Shown: positions 8,971-18,661 of the stretch, in pieces
Numbering within the stretch: the stretch's first letter is position 1
How the letters are laid out: each line of letters starts with the position of its first letter
NCBI RefSeq assembly: GCF_017086465.1
Contig: NZ_CP070961.1
Coordinates: 2,728,001-2,792,000 of the forward strand
DNA: 64,000 nt
Reading direction: 5' to 3'
DNA from: Nocardioides sp. zg-1228
GTDB lineage: Bacteria; Actinomycetota; Actinomycetes; Propionibacteriales; Nocardioidaceae
The notes under the pieces: model-generated
Databases searched by the model: none
Told to the model about the DNA's origin: nothing
Seen by the model: only the letters and a program-made list of their open reading frames with translations
Position numbers and translations under genes: made by a program

Positions 8971-9028
8971 TTCCTTCCCTCGCTGCAACAACGAGGGAGG
9001 GGGCAACGGCCGGTCCGCCCTCGCTGCA
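8971..9028 (-). promoter_or_regulatory. Expression platform: alternative sequestor/antisequestor hairpins over the ribosome site
   Basis: The minus-strand motif TGCAGCGAGGG occurs twice, at 9028-9018 and 8987-8977. Between them lies CCCTCG (8997-8992), which can pair with CGAGGG of either copy. Pairing with the proximal copy gives a hairpin with a nine-base loop that buries the ribosome site of the gene starting at 8968. Pairing with the distal copy (20-base loop) would leave the site free. This is the mutually exclusive geometry expected of a translation-controlling riboswitch. The pairing is seen in the sequence; the switching is inferred. Confidence 0.6.
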
Positions 9029-9030
9029 TT

Positions 9031-9180
9031 CCTCGACAGCGATGGTGATCAAGACGCGTCGAGGCAGGTGTTCCGGCTCGCACGGGATCGCTCCCGTGCC
9101 CACGGTTGCGGGTCAGCGCCGGTTTCGGACCGGCTTTCCCCAGCTCGGGCGTGTGTGGTGCCGACCCGGACGGGACGGCC
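9031..9180 (-). ncRNA. Cobalamin (B12) riboswitch
   Basis: The minus strand carries the conserved cobalamin aptamer core. GGGGAAAGCCGGTCCGAAA followed by CCGGCGCTGACCCGCAACCGTG covers 9141-9101, and GAGCCGGAACACCTGCC covers 9079-9063. These correspond to the GGGAA...CGGTG...AATCC core, the CCCGCNACTGT-like segment and the GCCAGRAGACCTGCC-like segment of the family. A seven-base-pair hairpin (9064-9058 with 9037-9031) with a 20-base loop sits where the regulatory kissing-loop helix P13 is expected. A TACGCT -10-like hexamer at 9191-9186 places the transcript start near 9180. It should lower expression of the five-gene ECF operon when adenosyl- or methylcobalamin is plentiful. Confidence 0.93.
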
Positions 9181-9212
9181 CGTGCAGCGTATCCCCCGCC
9201 GCTGCCCGGACG

Positions 9213-9250
9213 CACCTCGGCCCGGCGTCGTGGGACGCCGGGCCGAGGTG
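9213..9250 (-). terminator. Strong hairpin terminator after the second repeat protein gene
   Basis: A perfect 17-bp stem (9213-9229 with 9234-9250) closes a four-base loop, 37 bases past the stop codon at 9288. No U-tract follows, which is common in actinobacteria. It separates the paralogous gene from the riboswitch promoter and supports independent transcription of the two units. Confidence 0.8.
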
Positions 9251-9287
9251 GTGGTGCCGTGCAGCTGGTGGTGCCTTCAGGAGTGCG

Positions 9288-10697
9288 TCAGTTGCGCACT
9301 CGCAGCGACGTACGCGCCTCGTCGTCCGCGGTCTTCACGAGAGCCACGCGGCGCTGGTTGCCGGTCGGCAGCACGAGCTTGCGCACGATCTTGCCGCCGT
9401 TCTTCTTGCCCGTCAGGTGCAGGAAGTCGCCCTTGACCTGCAGGCAGGCGCTCTCGCTGGGAGCGAGGCCGAAGACCCGGAACTGGACGCGGTCACCGGC
9501 GCGGGCCTGCTTGCGCACCGAGACGATCCGCAGCTTCTCCGTGCTCGCCGGGGCGAACTGGAGACCGAGGATCGCCTGTGCGGTGGCCCGACGCCACTCG
9601 TCGCGGGCCGTGGCGGGGATGCCGGTGGTCTCGGCGGGCGCGATCTCCTGCGGGCGGTAGGCCACCGCCCCCGTGTCCTTGGTCAGCGCGGTGCGGCACT
9701 TGAACTTGTCGACCGGCTGGTTCTTGCGCACCCACAGCGCGGCCTTGAGCGCCGCGTCGCGGTTCTTCAGCAGGCCGAGGGCGTAGCCGCCGAGGGCCGT
9801 GGTGTTGGTGTTGATCTTGCTGACCGGCGCGGCGGCGCGGAACGCTCCGCTCCCCCTCTGGCGCTTGGCGAGCCACGTGCCGGCCTTGGCCAGCGCGCCC
9901 ACGACGGCGGGGCTGGTGTCGCCCGACTCGACCAGGTTGATCACCGCGAGGGCGGTGGCGTCCGGGTCGGCCGCGCTGCCGGCCGCGCCCTCGGTGCACG
10001 ACTGGTTGGGCACGTCGGCGTTGGCGAAGGCGACACGGAAGTAGCCCGACGAGCACTGCTGCTTGAGCAGGAAGTCACGCGCCGCGGCGGCCTCGGTCGA
10101 CTGGGCCAGCGTGAGGACACGCACGGCGTAGGACTGGCCGATCACGTTGGCGTAGTTGCCGGACGCCGACTTGTCGAAGATCCGGCCGGCGATGGCGGCG
10201 GCCTGCGGCTGGGCGGCGGGGTCCGCCGGCACGTCGGCGGTGCGCTCCTGGAGGCGGGCGATCAGGTTGACCCCGCCGTAGCTGGTCGGGTTCTGCTTGG
10301 CGGTCCAGGCGAACACGGCGGCCTTGGCGAGCGGACCGGCGTAGGACTCCGTGGTGCCGTCGCCGACGTAGTCGGCGATGCGCGGCTCGAGGGAGTTGTT
10401 GATCGCCGTGATGGTGCCGCCCTGGTTGGCGACGGTCGAGAGGCCGAGGCCCGTGTCGACCGTGAGGCCGAGGTCCGGGCCGGACTGGCCGACGATCAGC
10501 CCGTTGCTGAGCTCTCCGGCGAGCCATTGGGCGGCGATCGTGGACGGGGTGCTGTCGGTGTTGACTGCGGCCTTGGCGGCGCGCAGGGCAGGCGTGGGCT
10601 CCGCCGACGCGGGCGGAGCGGCGAGTACGCCGACCCCCAGGGCTGCGGTCGACAGGGCGACCAGAGCCGTGCGGACGGGTCGAATGCGATGGTGCAT
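9288..10697 (-). CDS. Secreted alpha-helical repeat protein, paralogue of the 7094-8968 product
   Basis: This 469-residue protein has a signal peptide (about 1-32, ending PPASAEP) and helical repeats that line up with the riboswitch-controlled protein. Shared landmarks include LAGELSNGLI versus LATQLTGGVI, TYGGVDL versus SYGGVNL, DFLLKQQCSSGYFRVAF versus DFLLQQQCASGYFRVLF, and DPDATALAVINL versus DTDATAFAVVQL. The three C-terminal beta repeats are replaced by one domain of about 90 residues that is richer in Lys and Arg. There is no anchor. The ATG at 10697 has GGAAGGAAG upstream. A promoter-like element lies upstream and a strong terminator downstream, and no riboswitch is visible. It may bind the same ligand class, but this is untested. 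Confidence 0.7.
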   Translation of the reverse strand: MHHRIRPVRTALVALSTAALGVGVLAAPPASAEPTPALRAAKAAVNTDSTPSTIAAQWLAGELSNGLIVGQSGPDLGLTVDTGLGLSTVANQGGTITAINNSLEPRIADYVGDGTTESYAGPLAKAAVFAWTAKQNPTSYGGVNLIARLQERTADVPADPAAQPQAAAIAGRIFDKSASGNYANVIGQSYAVRVLTLAQSTEAAAARDFLLKQQCSSGYFRVAFANADVPNQSCTEGAAGSAADPDATALAVINLVESGDTSPAVVGALAKAGTWLAKRQRGSGAFRAAAPVSKINTNTTALGGYALGLLKNRDAALKAALWVRKNQPVDKFKCRTALTKDTGAVAYRPQEIAPAETTGIPATARDEWRRATAQAILGLQFAPASTEKLRIVSVRKQARAGDRVQFRVFGLAPSESACLQVKGDFLHLTGKKNGGKIVRKLVLPTGNQRRVALVKTADDEARTSLRVRN

Positions 10698-10804
10698 GAC
10701 TTCCTTCCCGCTCGCAGAGGTCGTCACGGCCGCAGGCCGCGGCCGACCACTCCCCCGGTGCTGCGAGCGTTGGTTGGTGATGTGACCAATGTGACTCGCC
10801 ATCA

Positions 10805-10835
10805 CCCTAACAAGTTGTCTAGACCTGGCGGTCAA
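10805..10835 (-). promoter_or_regulatory. Candidate promoter of the 9288-10697 gene
   Basis: On the minus strand TTGACC (10835-10830) is followed by TAGGGT (10810-10805), or alternatively TTGTTA 16 bases downstream of the -35 box. The leader to the ATG would be about 100 bases. The TTGACC and TANNNT hexamers fit actinobacterial housekeeping promoters, but the spacing to TAGGGT (about 19-20) is long. Confidence 0.4.
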
Positions 10836-10859
10836 CACCGAATCCGCCGAAAGTCGCCC

Positions 10860-12368
10860 TCAGGTGAGCTTCTCCAGGATCAGCTCGCGGACCCGTCCGG
10901 CGTCCGCCTGCCCGCGCATCTCCTTCATCACCGCGCCGATGAGGGCACCTGCCGCGGCGACCTTGCCGTCGCGGATCTTGTCGGCCACGTCGGGGTTGGC
11001 GGCGATCGCGTTGTCCACCGCCGCGCCGAGCGCGCCGTCGTCGGAGACCACGGCCAGGCCGCGCTTCTCCACGACCTCGTCGGGCGTGCCCTCGCCCGCG
11101 AGGACGCCCTCGAAGACCTGGCGCGCGAGCTTGTCGTTGACGACCTTCTCGTCGACGAGCGCCTGGATGCGCGCCACGTCGGCGGGGGTGATGGGCAGGT
11201 CGACGAGGTCGACGCCGTCCTCGTTGCTGCGGCGGGCCAGCTCACCGAGCCACCACTTGCGGGCGGCCTGGGGGGCGGCGCCCTCGGCGATGGTCTGCTC
11301 CACGAGCCCCAGCGCGCCGGCACCGACGGTGTCGCGCATCTCGAGGTCGCTGAAGCCCCACTCGGCCTGCAGTCGCGCCCGGCGCACCGTGGGGTTCTCC
11401 GGCAGCGTCCCGCGCAGCTCGTCGACCCACTCGCGGCTCGGGGCCACGGGCACCAGGTCGGGCTCGGGGAAGTAGCGGTAGTCCTCCGCGTCGGACTTCT
11501 CGCGGCCGCTCGTGGTGATGCCGGTGTCCTCGTGCCAGTGGCGGGTCTCCTGCAGGATCGTCCCTCCGCTGCTGAGGATCGCGGCGTGCCGCTGCATCTC
11601 GAAGCGCACGGCTCGCTCGACGGAGCGGAACGAGTTGACGTTCTTGGTCTCGGTGCGGGTGCCGAGCGTGCCGGTGCCCTTGGGCGCGAGCGACAGGTTG
11701 ACGTCGGCGCGCAGGTTGCCCTGGTCCATCCGGGCCTCGGACACGCCGAGCGCGACGATCAGCTCGCGCAGCTGGGCGACGTAGGCCCGGGCGACCTCGG
11801 GCGCCCTGGCCCCGGCGCCCATGATCGGGCGGGTGACGATCTCGATGAGCGGGATCCCCGCGCGGTTGTAGTCGACCAGCGAGTAGTCGGCGCCGTGGAT
11901 GCGCCCGGTCGAGCCGCCGACGTGCAGCGACTTCCCGGTGTCCTCCTCCATGTGGGCGCGCTCGATCTCGACCCGGTAGGTCTCGTCGTCGCCCCCCTCG
12001 ACCGGCACCGTGACGTCCATCCAGCCGTCGAAGCAGATCGGCTCGTCGTACTGCGAGGTCTGGAAGTTCTTCGGCATGTCCGGGTAGAAGTAGTTCTTCC
12101 GGGCGAAGCGACACCACTCGGCGATGTCGCAGTTGAGCGCGAGGCCGATGCGGATCGCGGACTCGACGGCCTTGCGGTTGACCACGGGCATCGCCCCGGG
12201 CAGGCCGAGGCAGGTCGGGCAGACACCCGCGTTGGGCTCGCCGCCGAAGACGGCCGGGCAGCCGCAGAACATCTTGGAGGCCGTGTTGAGCTCCACGTGG
12301 ACCTCGAGGCCGAGGGCGGGGTCGTAGGCCGCCAGCACGTCGTCGAAGGGCATCAGGGTCTCGGTCAC
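10860..12368 (-). CDS. gatB: Aspartyl/glutamyl-tRNA(Asn/Gln) amidotransferase subunit B
   Basis: The 502-residue protein has the full GatB structure. The N-terminal GatB/E cradle carries GLEVHVEL near residue 20 and the zinc-binding CGCP...CPTC cysteines near 34-53, and the C-terminal YqeY-like helical tail carries [20 protein letters not shown]. It phosphorylates and helps amidate mischarged Glu-tRNA(Gln) or Asp-tRNA(Asn) together with GatA and GatC. The start is the GTG at 12368, one base after the gatA stop. Its stop is 162 bases downstream of the start of the second repeat protein gene. The gene order gatC-gatA-gatB is the usual one. Confidence 0.97.
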   Translation of the reverse strand: MTETLMPFDDVLAAYDPALGLEVHVELNTASKMFCGCPAVFGGEPNAGVCPTCLGLPGAMPVVNRKAVESAIRIGLALNCDIAEWCRFARKNYFYPDMPKNFQTSQYDEPICFDGWMDVTVPVEGGDDETYRVEIERAHMEEDTGKSLHVGGSTGRIHGADYSLVDYNRAGIPLIEIVTRPIMGAGARAPEVARAYVAQLRELIVALGVSEARMDQGNLRADVNLSLAPKGTGTLGTRTETKNVNSFRSVERAVRFEMQRHAAILSSGGTILQETRHWHEDTGITTSGREKSDAEDYRYFPEPDLVPVAPSREWVDELRGTLPENPTVRRARLQAEWGFSDLEMRDTVGAGALGLVEQTIAEGAAPQAARKWWLGELARRSNEDGVDLVDLPITPADVARIQALVDEKVVNDKLARQVFEGVLAGEGTPDEVVEKRGLAVVSDDGALGAAVDNAIAANPDVADKIRDGKVAAAGALIGAVMKEMRGQADAGRVRELILEKLT

Positions 12369-12369
12369 G

Positions 12370-13914
12370 TCAGTTCACCTCGGCGGTCGGGGCGCCGGCC
12401 AGCGCCGGAGCCTTGTCGAGCAGCGGGCCGCCCCACTGGTCGGCGTGCAGGGCCTCCAGGGCGGCACCGACGCGGTAGACGCGGTCGTCGGCCAGGGCGG
12501 GGGCGAGCACCTGGAACCCGGTCGGCAGGCCGTCCTCGTCGGCGAGGCCGTTGGGCACCGAGATGCCCGGGACGCCGGCGAGGTTGGCGGGGATGGTGGC
12601 GAGGTCGTTGAGGTACATCGCCATCGGGTCGTCGAGCTTCTCGCCCAGCCGGAACGCGGTCGTCGGGGCGGTCGGCGACACCAGCACGTCGACCTCGCCG
12701 AACGCCGCGTCGAAGTCGCGGCTGATGAGCGTGCGGATCTTCTGCGCCTGCCCGTAGTAGGCGTCGTAGTAGCCGCTGGACAGGGCGTAGGTGCCGAGGA
12801 TGATGCGGCGCTTGACCTCGTCGCCGAAGCCGGCGTCGCGGGTCGCGCGCATCACCTCCTCGGCGCTCGGCGGTGTTCCGTTGGGGGCAGCCTCGGGGGT
12901 CACCCGGAGGCCGTAGCGCATCGCGTCGAACTTCGCGAGGTTGCTCGAGGCCTCGGCGGGGAGGATGAGGTAGTAGGCGGCGAGGGCGTGCACGAAGGAC
13001 GGGCACAACACCTCCACGACCTCGGCGCCGGCCTCGACCAGCAGGTCGACCGACTCCTGGAAGCGCGCCATCACGCCCGGCTGCCAGCCGTCGCCGGCCA
13101 GCTCGGTGATCACGCCGACCTTGACGCCGCTCATGTCGCCAGCGGCACCGGCCCGCGCGGCCTCGGTGAACGAGGGCCAGTCCTGCTGGATCGAGGTGGA
13201 GTCGCGCGGGTCGTGACCACCGATCACGTCGTGGAGCATCGCCGCGTCGAGCACCGTGCGGGTGACCGGCCCGGCCTGGTCGAGGCTGTTGGCCAGCGCG
13301 ACGAGGCCGTAGCGCGACACCCCGCCGTAGGTCGGCTTCACGCCGACGGTGCCGGTGACGGCGCCGGGCTGGCGGATCGAGCCGCCGGTGTCGGTGCCGA
13401 TGGCGAGGGGCGCCTCGAACGCCGCGACCGCGGCGGCCGAGCCGCCGCCGGACCCGCCCGGGATCCGGTCGAGGTCCCACGGGTTGCGGGTGGGTCCGTA
13501 GGCCGAGTGCTCGGTCGAGGAGCCCATCGCGAACTCGTCCATGTTGGTCTTGCCCAGGATCGGCAGGCCGGCCTCGCGCAGGCGGGCCACGACCGTGGCG
13601 TCGTAGGGCGGCACCCAGCCCTCGAGGATCTTCGAGCCACAGGTGGTGGGCAGGCCGCGGGTGGTCAGCACGTCCTTGACGGCGATCGGTACGCCGTCGA
13701 GCGGGCCACGCGCCTCGCCGCGGGCGCGACGGGCGTCGGACTCGGCGGCCTCGGCGAGGGCCCCGTCGCGGTCCACGTGCAGGAAGGCGTGCACGGCCCC
13801 GTCGACGGCCTCGATGCGGTCGAGGTGGGCCTCGGTGAGCTCGACCGAGGTGACCTCGCCGGCGGCGAGGCCCTCGGCGAGGGCGGCAGCGGTGCCGCGG
13901 GTGACGTCGTTCAT
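12370..13914 (-). CDS. gatA: Aspartyl/glutamyl-tRNA(Asn/Gln) amidotransferase subunit A
   Basis: The 514-residue amidase subunit releases ammonia from glutamine for transamidation. The amidase-signature triad is visible: Lys80 in AVKDVL, Ser155 in GGSGGGS and the nucleophile Ser179 in [10 protein letters not shown]. These match the Lys79/Ser154/Ser178 arrangement known from the family. The ATG shares one base with the gatC stop (TGATG), and gatB follows after one base, so the three subunits form a coupled operon. Length and motifs are normal. Confidence 0.97.
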   Translation of the reverse strand: MNDVTRGTAAALAEGLAAGEVTSVELTEAHLDRIEAVDGAVHAFLHVDRDGALAEAAESDARRARGEARGPLDGVPIAVKDVLTTRGLPTTCGSKILEGWVPPYDATVVARLREAGLPILGKTNMDEFAMGSSTEHSAYGPTRNPWDLDRIPGGSGGGSAAAVAAFEAPLAIGTDTGGSIRQPGAVTGTVGVKPTYGGVSRYGLVALANSLDQAGPVTRTVLDAAMLHDVIGGHDPRDSTSIQQDWPSFTEAARAGAAGDMSGVKVGVITELAGDGWQPGVMARFQESVDLLVEAGAEVVEVLCPSFVHALAAYYLILPAEASSNLAKFDAMRYGLRVTPEAAPNGTPPSAEEVMRATRDAGFGDEVKRRIILGTYALSSGYYDAYYGQAQKIRTLISRDFDAAFGEVDVLVSPTAPTTAFRLGEKLDDPMAMYLNDLATIPANLAGVPGISVPNGLADEDGLPTGFQVLAPALADDRVYRVGAALEALHADQWGGPLLDKAPALAGAPTAEVN

Positions 13915-14213
13915 CAGGCCTCCTCGCCCAGGATCCGCGGGACGGAGAAGCGGTGGCCCTCGACCGCGGGGGCGCCGGACAGCGCCTCCTCCGCGGTCAG
14001 GCCGGGCACCACCACGTCGTCGCGGAAGACGTTGGTCAGCGGGAGCGGGTGCGAGGTGGGTGGCACGTCGTCACCCGCGACCCCGTTGATGGAGGCGACC
14101 GAGTCGAGGATGACGCTCAGCTGGGGGGCCAGGTGGTCGAGCTCGGCGTCGGAGAGGTCGATGCGGGCGAGCATGGCCAGGTGGGCCACCTCGTCCCGGG
14201 AAATCTCGGGCAT
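13914..14213 (-). CDS. gatC: Aspartyl/glutamyl-tRNA(Asn/Gln) amidotransferase subunit C
   Basis: The 99-residue GatC is the small subunit that wraps around and stabilises GatA and GatB. It shows the conserved opening [22 protein letters not shown] and the C-terminal LRDD-like region ([18 protein letters not shown]). It is first in the gatCAB operon. No ribosome site precedes the ATG (the bases are CACCCC), and a TAGGAT -10 hexamer ends six bases upstream, so the mRNA is probably leaderless. Confidence 0.96.
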   Translation of the reverse strand: MPEISRDEVAHLAMLARIDLSDAELDHLAPQLSVILDSVASINGVAGDDVPPTSHPLPLTNVFRDDVVVPGLTAEEALSGAPAVEGHRFSVPRILGEEA

Positions 14214-14219
14214 GGGGTG

Positions 14220-14225
14220 ATCCTA
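14220..14225 (-). promoter_or_regulatory. -10 element of a leaderless gatCAB promoter
   Basis: TAGGAT on the minus strand ends six bases before the gatC ATG, which puts transcription start on the A of the start codon. The absence of any Shine-Dalgarno sequence agrees with leaderless translation, which is frequent in actinobacteria. No convincing -35 element is visible. Confidence 0.55.
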
Positions 14226-14271
14226 GGTCCACCCCCGGTGCGCGCCCGCCCCCGGTCGGGGCCCGTGGGCG

Positions 14272-14296
14272 GATCGTCGCGACCGTGTCGACGATC
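14272..14296 (-). terminator. Hairpin downstream of the RTX-like gene
   Basis: GATCGTCG (14272-14279) pairs with CGACGATC (14289-14296) around a nine-base loop, about 35 bases past the RTX-like gene stop and upstream of the gatC promoter. There is no U-tract, so it is a plausible but unproven terminator. Confidence 0.45.
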
Positions 14297-14330
14297 GCCT
14301 CCGCGAGCCGAGGACGGGCGTGCGAGTCAC

Positions 14331-15578
14331 TCAGCAGCTCGACCGCTTCTCCGCGGCCTTGCAGGTGTCGTTGCCGCCCCGGCCGCGCGCGATGTCGAAG
14401 CCCTTGCCGCCGTCGAGCCGGTCGGGCTGCGAGGAGCCGGTCATCACGTCGGCGCCGCCGCGGCCGTAGATCTTCACGCGGTGGTCGGGGTCGGCGGTGA
14501 TGACCTCGGAGTCGTTGCTGCCCTTGAAGATCGACAGAGTCCGGGCCGGCAGCACGATGTCGCTGAACCCGTTGATCCTGCCCTCGACGGTGGCGGGGAT
14601 CAGGCCGCGGATGGTGGTCCTCTTCAGCTGGTCGATGCGCACCGTGGGCTTGACGGCCAGGTTGGAGCTGGGCAGCAGTCGCAGCTTGTCCTGCCCGCCG
14701 TTGCCCCGCGCGGAGAAGCCCGACTCGGTGGGGAGCGGGAAGGTGACGGTGTCGACGCCGCTGCCGCCACGGAGCTGCTGGGGCAGCTCGGAGGTGGACG
14801 TCAGGGTGTCGGACCCGCTGCCGCCGACGAAGGAGTCGGAGCCGGACGTGCCGCTCAGGGTGTCGTCGCCGGCGTCGCCGTAGAGGCGGTCGTTGCCCAC
14901 GGCGTCGGACGCGTCGGCGAGGATCGTGTCGTCGCCGCCCCGGCCGAAGACCGTGTCGTCGCCCCCGCGGCCGTGGATGGTGTCGGCGGAGTTGGTGCCC
15001 TTGACGGTGTCGGCGTGCGGGGAGGCGATGAGCCGGACGCCGCCGTCGAAGCCGGTCACGGTGTCGTTGCCGTCCGCGGTGATGGGGACGGTCGCGGCCG
15101 CGCCGAAGTCGACCACCACCGGCGCCGGCGCGTGGACGTAGGTCACCCCGTCGGGCGTGACGGTGGTGCCGTCGCTGGCCGGGCGCGGATCGTGACCGAG
15201 GTCGATGGCGTCGTCGCCGGCTCCGCCGGAGAGGGTGTCGCCCGTCTTCACCACCCGCCCGAACTGGTCGGTCCGGACCAGGTCGGCCTCGCCGTAGAGG
15301 CGGTCGTTGCCGTCGCCGCCCATGATCGTGTCGGCGCCCTCTCCCCCGCAGATCACGTCGTTGCCGCCGAGCCCGCGGATCGTGTCGTTGCCGCCGCGGC
15401 CCACGATGACGTCGCGCTGCGGGGTGCCGGTGAGGGAGTTGGCCTTGTCGTCGCCCACGATGGTGGCCCGCAGGCCGCCACAGCTGGGCGCGGCGTACGC
15501 GACGGGGGCCACGGCGAGCGGCGCGGTGAGACCGGCCGCCGCGACGACGGCGGGGACGAGGTGACGGGCGAGGCGCAT
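14331..15578 (-). CDS. Secreted RTX-like calcium-binding repeat protein
   Basis: The 415-residue product has a Sec signal peptide (about 1-29, ending AYAAP). Hemolysin-type nonapeptide repeats follow (for example GRGGNDTIRGLGGNDVICGGEGADTIMGGDGNDRL in overlapping units) at about residues 40-100, 190-260 and 345-405. These form calcium-binding parallel beta-rolls. A non-repetitive beta-rich segment separates the last two blocks. The tail GGNDTCKAAEKRSSC carries two Cys that could form a disulphide. Classical RTX proteins leave through type I systems, but this one carries a Sec signal and no type I genes are nearby. The function is unknown; an extracellular structural or adhesive role is a guess. 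Confidence 0.8.
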   Translation of the reverse strand: MRLARHLVPAVVAAAGLTAPLAVAPVAYAAPSCGGLRATIVGDDKANSLTGTPQRDVIVGRGGNDTIRGLGGNDVICGGEGADTIMGGDGNDRLYGEADLVRTDQFGRVVKTGDTLSGGAGDDAIDLGHDPRPASDGTTVTPDGVTYVHAPAPVVVDFGAAATVPITADGNDTVTGFDGGVRLIASPHADTVKGTNSADTIHGRGGDDTVFGRGGDDTILADASDAVGNDRLYGDAGDDTLSGTSGSDSFVGGSGSDTLTSTSELPQQLRGGSGVDTVTFPLPTESGFSARGNGGQDKLRLLPSSNLAVKPTVRIDQLKRTTIRGLIPATVEGRINGFSDIVLPARTLSIFKGSNDSEVITADPDHRVKIYGRGGADVMTGSSQPDRLDGGKGFDIARGRGGNDTCKAAEKRSSC

Positions 15579-15658
15579 GCTGACTCCAGGACGTAGGTGG
15601 GTGCAGGGTTCCTGACCCTCAGGCGGGCTCGCCAAACCTCGCGGGCGTCACGAAGTGC

Positions 15659-17945
<2,287 letters not shown>

Positions 17946-17968
17946 ACTTCGACGCAGGGAGGTGTGCA

Positions 17969-18571
17969 GTGATCCCGACCGCGGCCTGCATCCGCCCGCG
18001 CGTGAAGGGCCAGCGCGAGCTCGAGATCCTCGAGGCGACGCTGGAGGTGCTCGACGAGGTCGGCTACGACCTGCTGACCATGGATGCCGTCGCGAGCCGC
18101 GCCAAGGCGTCCAAGGCCACGCTCTACCGCCGCTGGAAGGGCAAGCCCGAGCTCGTCGTGGCGGCGATCATGGCGCACAAGGGCCAGAACGTCGTCCCCG
18201 ACACCGGCACCCTGCGCGGCGACCTGATGGCCGCCTACTGCGGTGCCGGCGGGCTCAACGACCCGCTGGCGCAGACCGTGCTGACGGCGGTGGTCACCGC
18301 GATGGGTCGCGACCCCGAGTTCGCCGAGATCTACCGTCGCGACCTCATCGGACCCAAGATCGCCATCTCGCGGGTGATCTACGAGCGGGCGCGCGAGCGC
18401 GGCGAGGTCCACCCCGACACCGACCTCACCATCCTCGCGCCCTCGCTCGCCGGCATCGTCCTGCACCGGGCGTTCCTCCTCGGCGAGGCCGTCACTCCCG
18501 AGCTCGTCGGGCGGGTGCTCGACGAGGTCATCCTCCCCGCGGCCCTCCGCGGACCCGCGCCCACGGCCTAG
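17969..18571 (+). CDS. TetR/AcrR-family transcriptional regulator
   Basis: The 200-residue protein has an N-terminal TetR helix-turn-helix (about residues 20-65), with LLTMDAVASRAKASKATLYRRW as the recognition region, and a helical C-terminal ligand domain (TetR_C_33-like, with DPLAQTVLTAVVTAMGRDPEF). It starts at the GTG at 17969, behind a GGGAGG ribosome site. The neighbouring DHA2 efflux gene begins 90 bases downstream in the same direction, so this is probably the local repressor of the pump, acting at the inverted repeat near 17938. The inducer is unknown. Confidence 0.9.
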   Translation: MIPTAACIRPRVKGQRELEILEATLEVLDEVGYDLLTMDAVASRAKASKATLYRRWKGKPELVVAAIMAHKGQNVVPDTGTLRGDLMAAYCGAGGLNDPLAQTVLTAVVTAMGRDPEFAEIYRRDLIGPKIAISRVIYERARERGEVHPDTDLTILAPSLAGIVLHRAFLLGEAVTPELVGRVLDEVILPAALRGPAPTA

Positions 18572-18661
18572 CCCGTCCTCGGGCCACGCCCACACCACGT
18601 CCGGCGCCGCTGTCGGACCCTCCTGCTCCACTCGACTGCACGACCGTTCGAAGGACGTCCC

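Noticed and set aside
10698-10859. Second cobalamin riboswitch upstream of the paralogous repeat protein
   Set aside because: None of the aptamer core segments (GGGAA...CCGGT, CCCGCAACCGT or ACCTGCC) is present in this spacer.
8775-12611. Very long plus-strand open frame opposite the repeat protein and gatB genes
   Set aside because: It is antisense to genes with clear signal peptides and family motifs. Its translation is Arg/Gly/Val-rich without domains, a usual artefact of high G/C third positions.
14331-15578. Pore-forming RTX toxin
   Set aside because: Only calcium-binding repeats and a signal peptide are present. There is no hydrophobic pore domain, acyltransferase or type I secretion gene.
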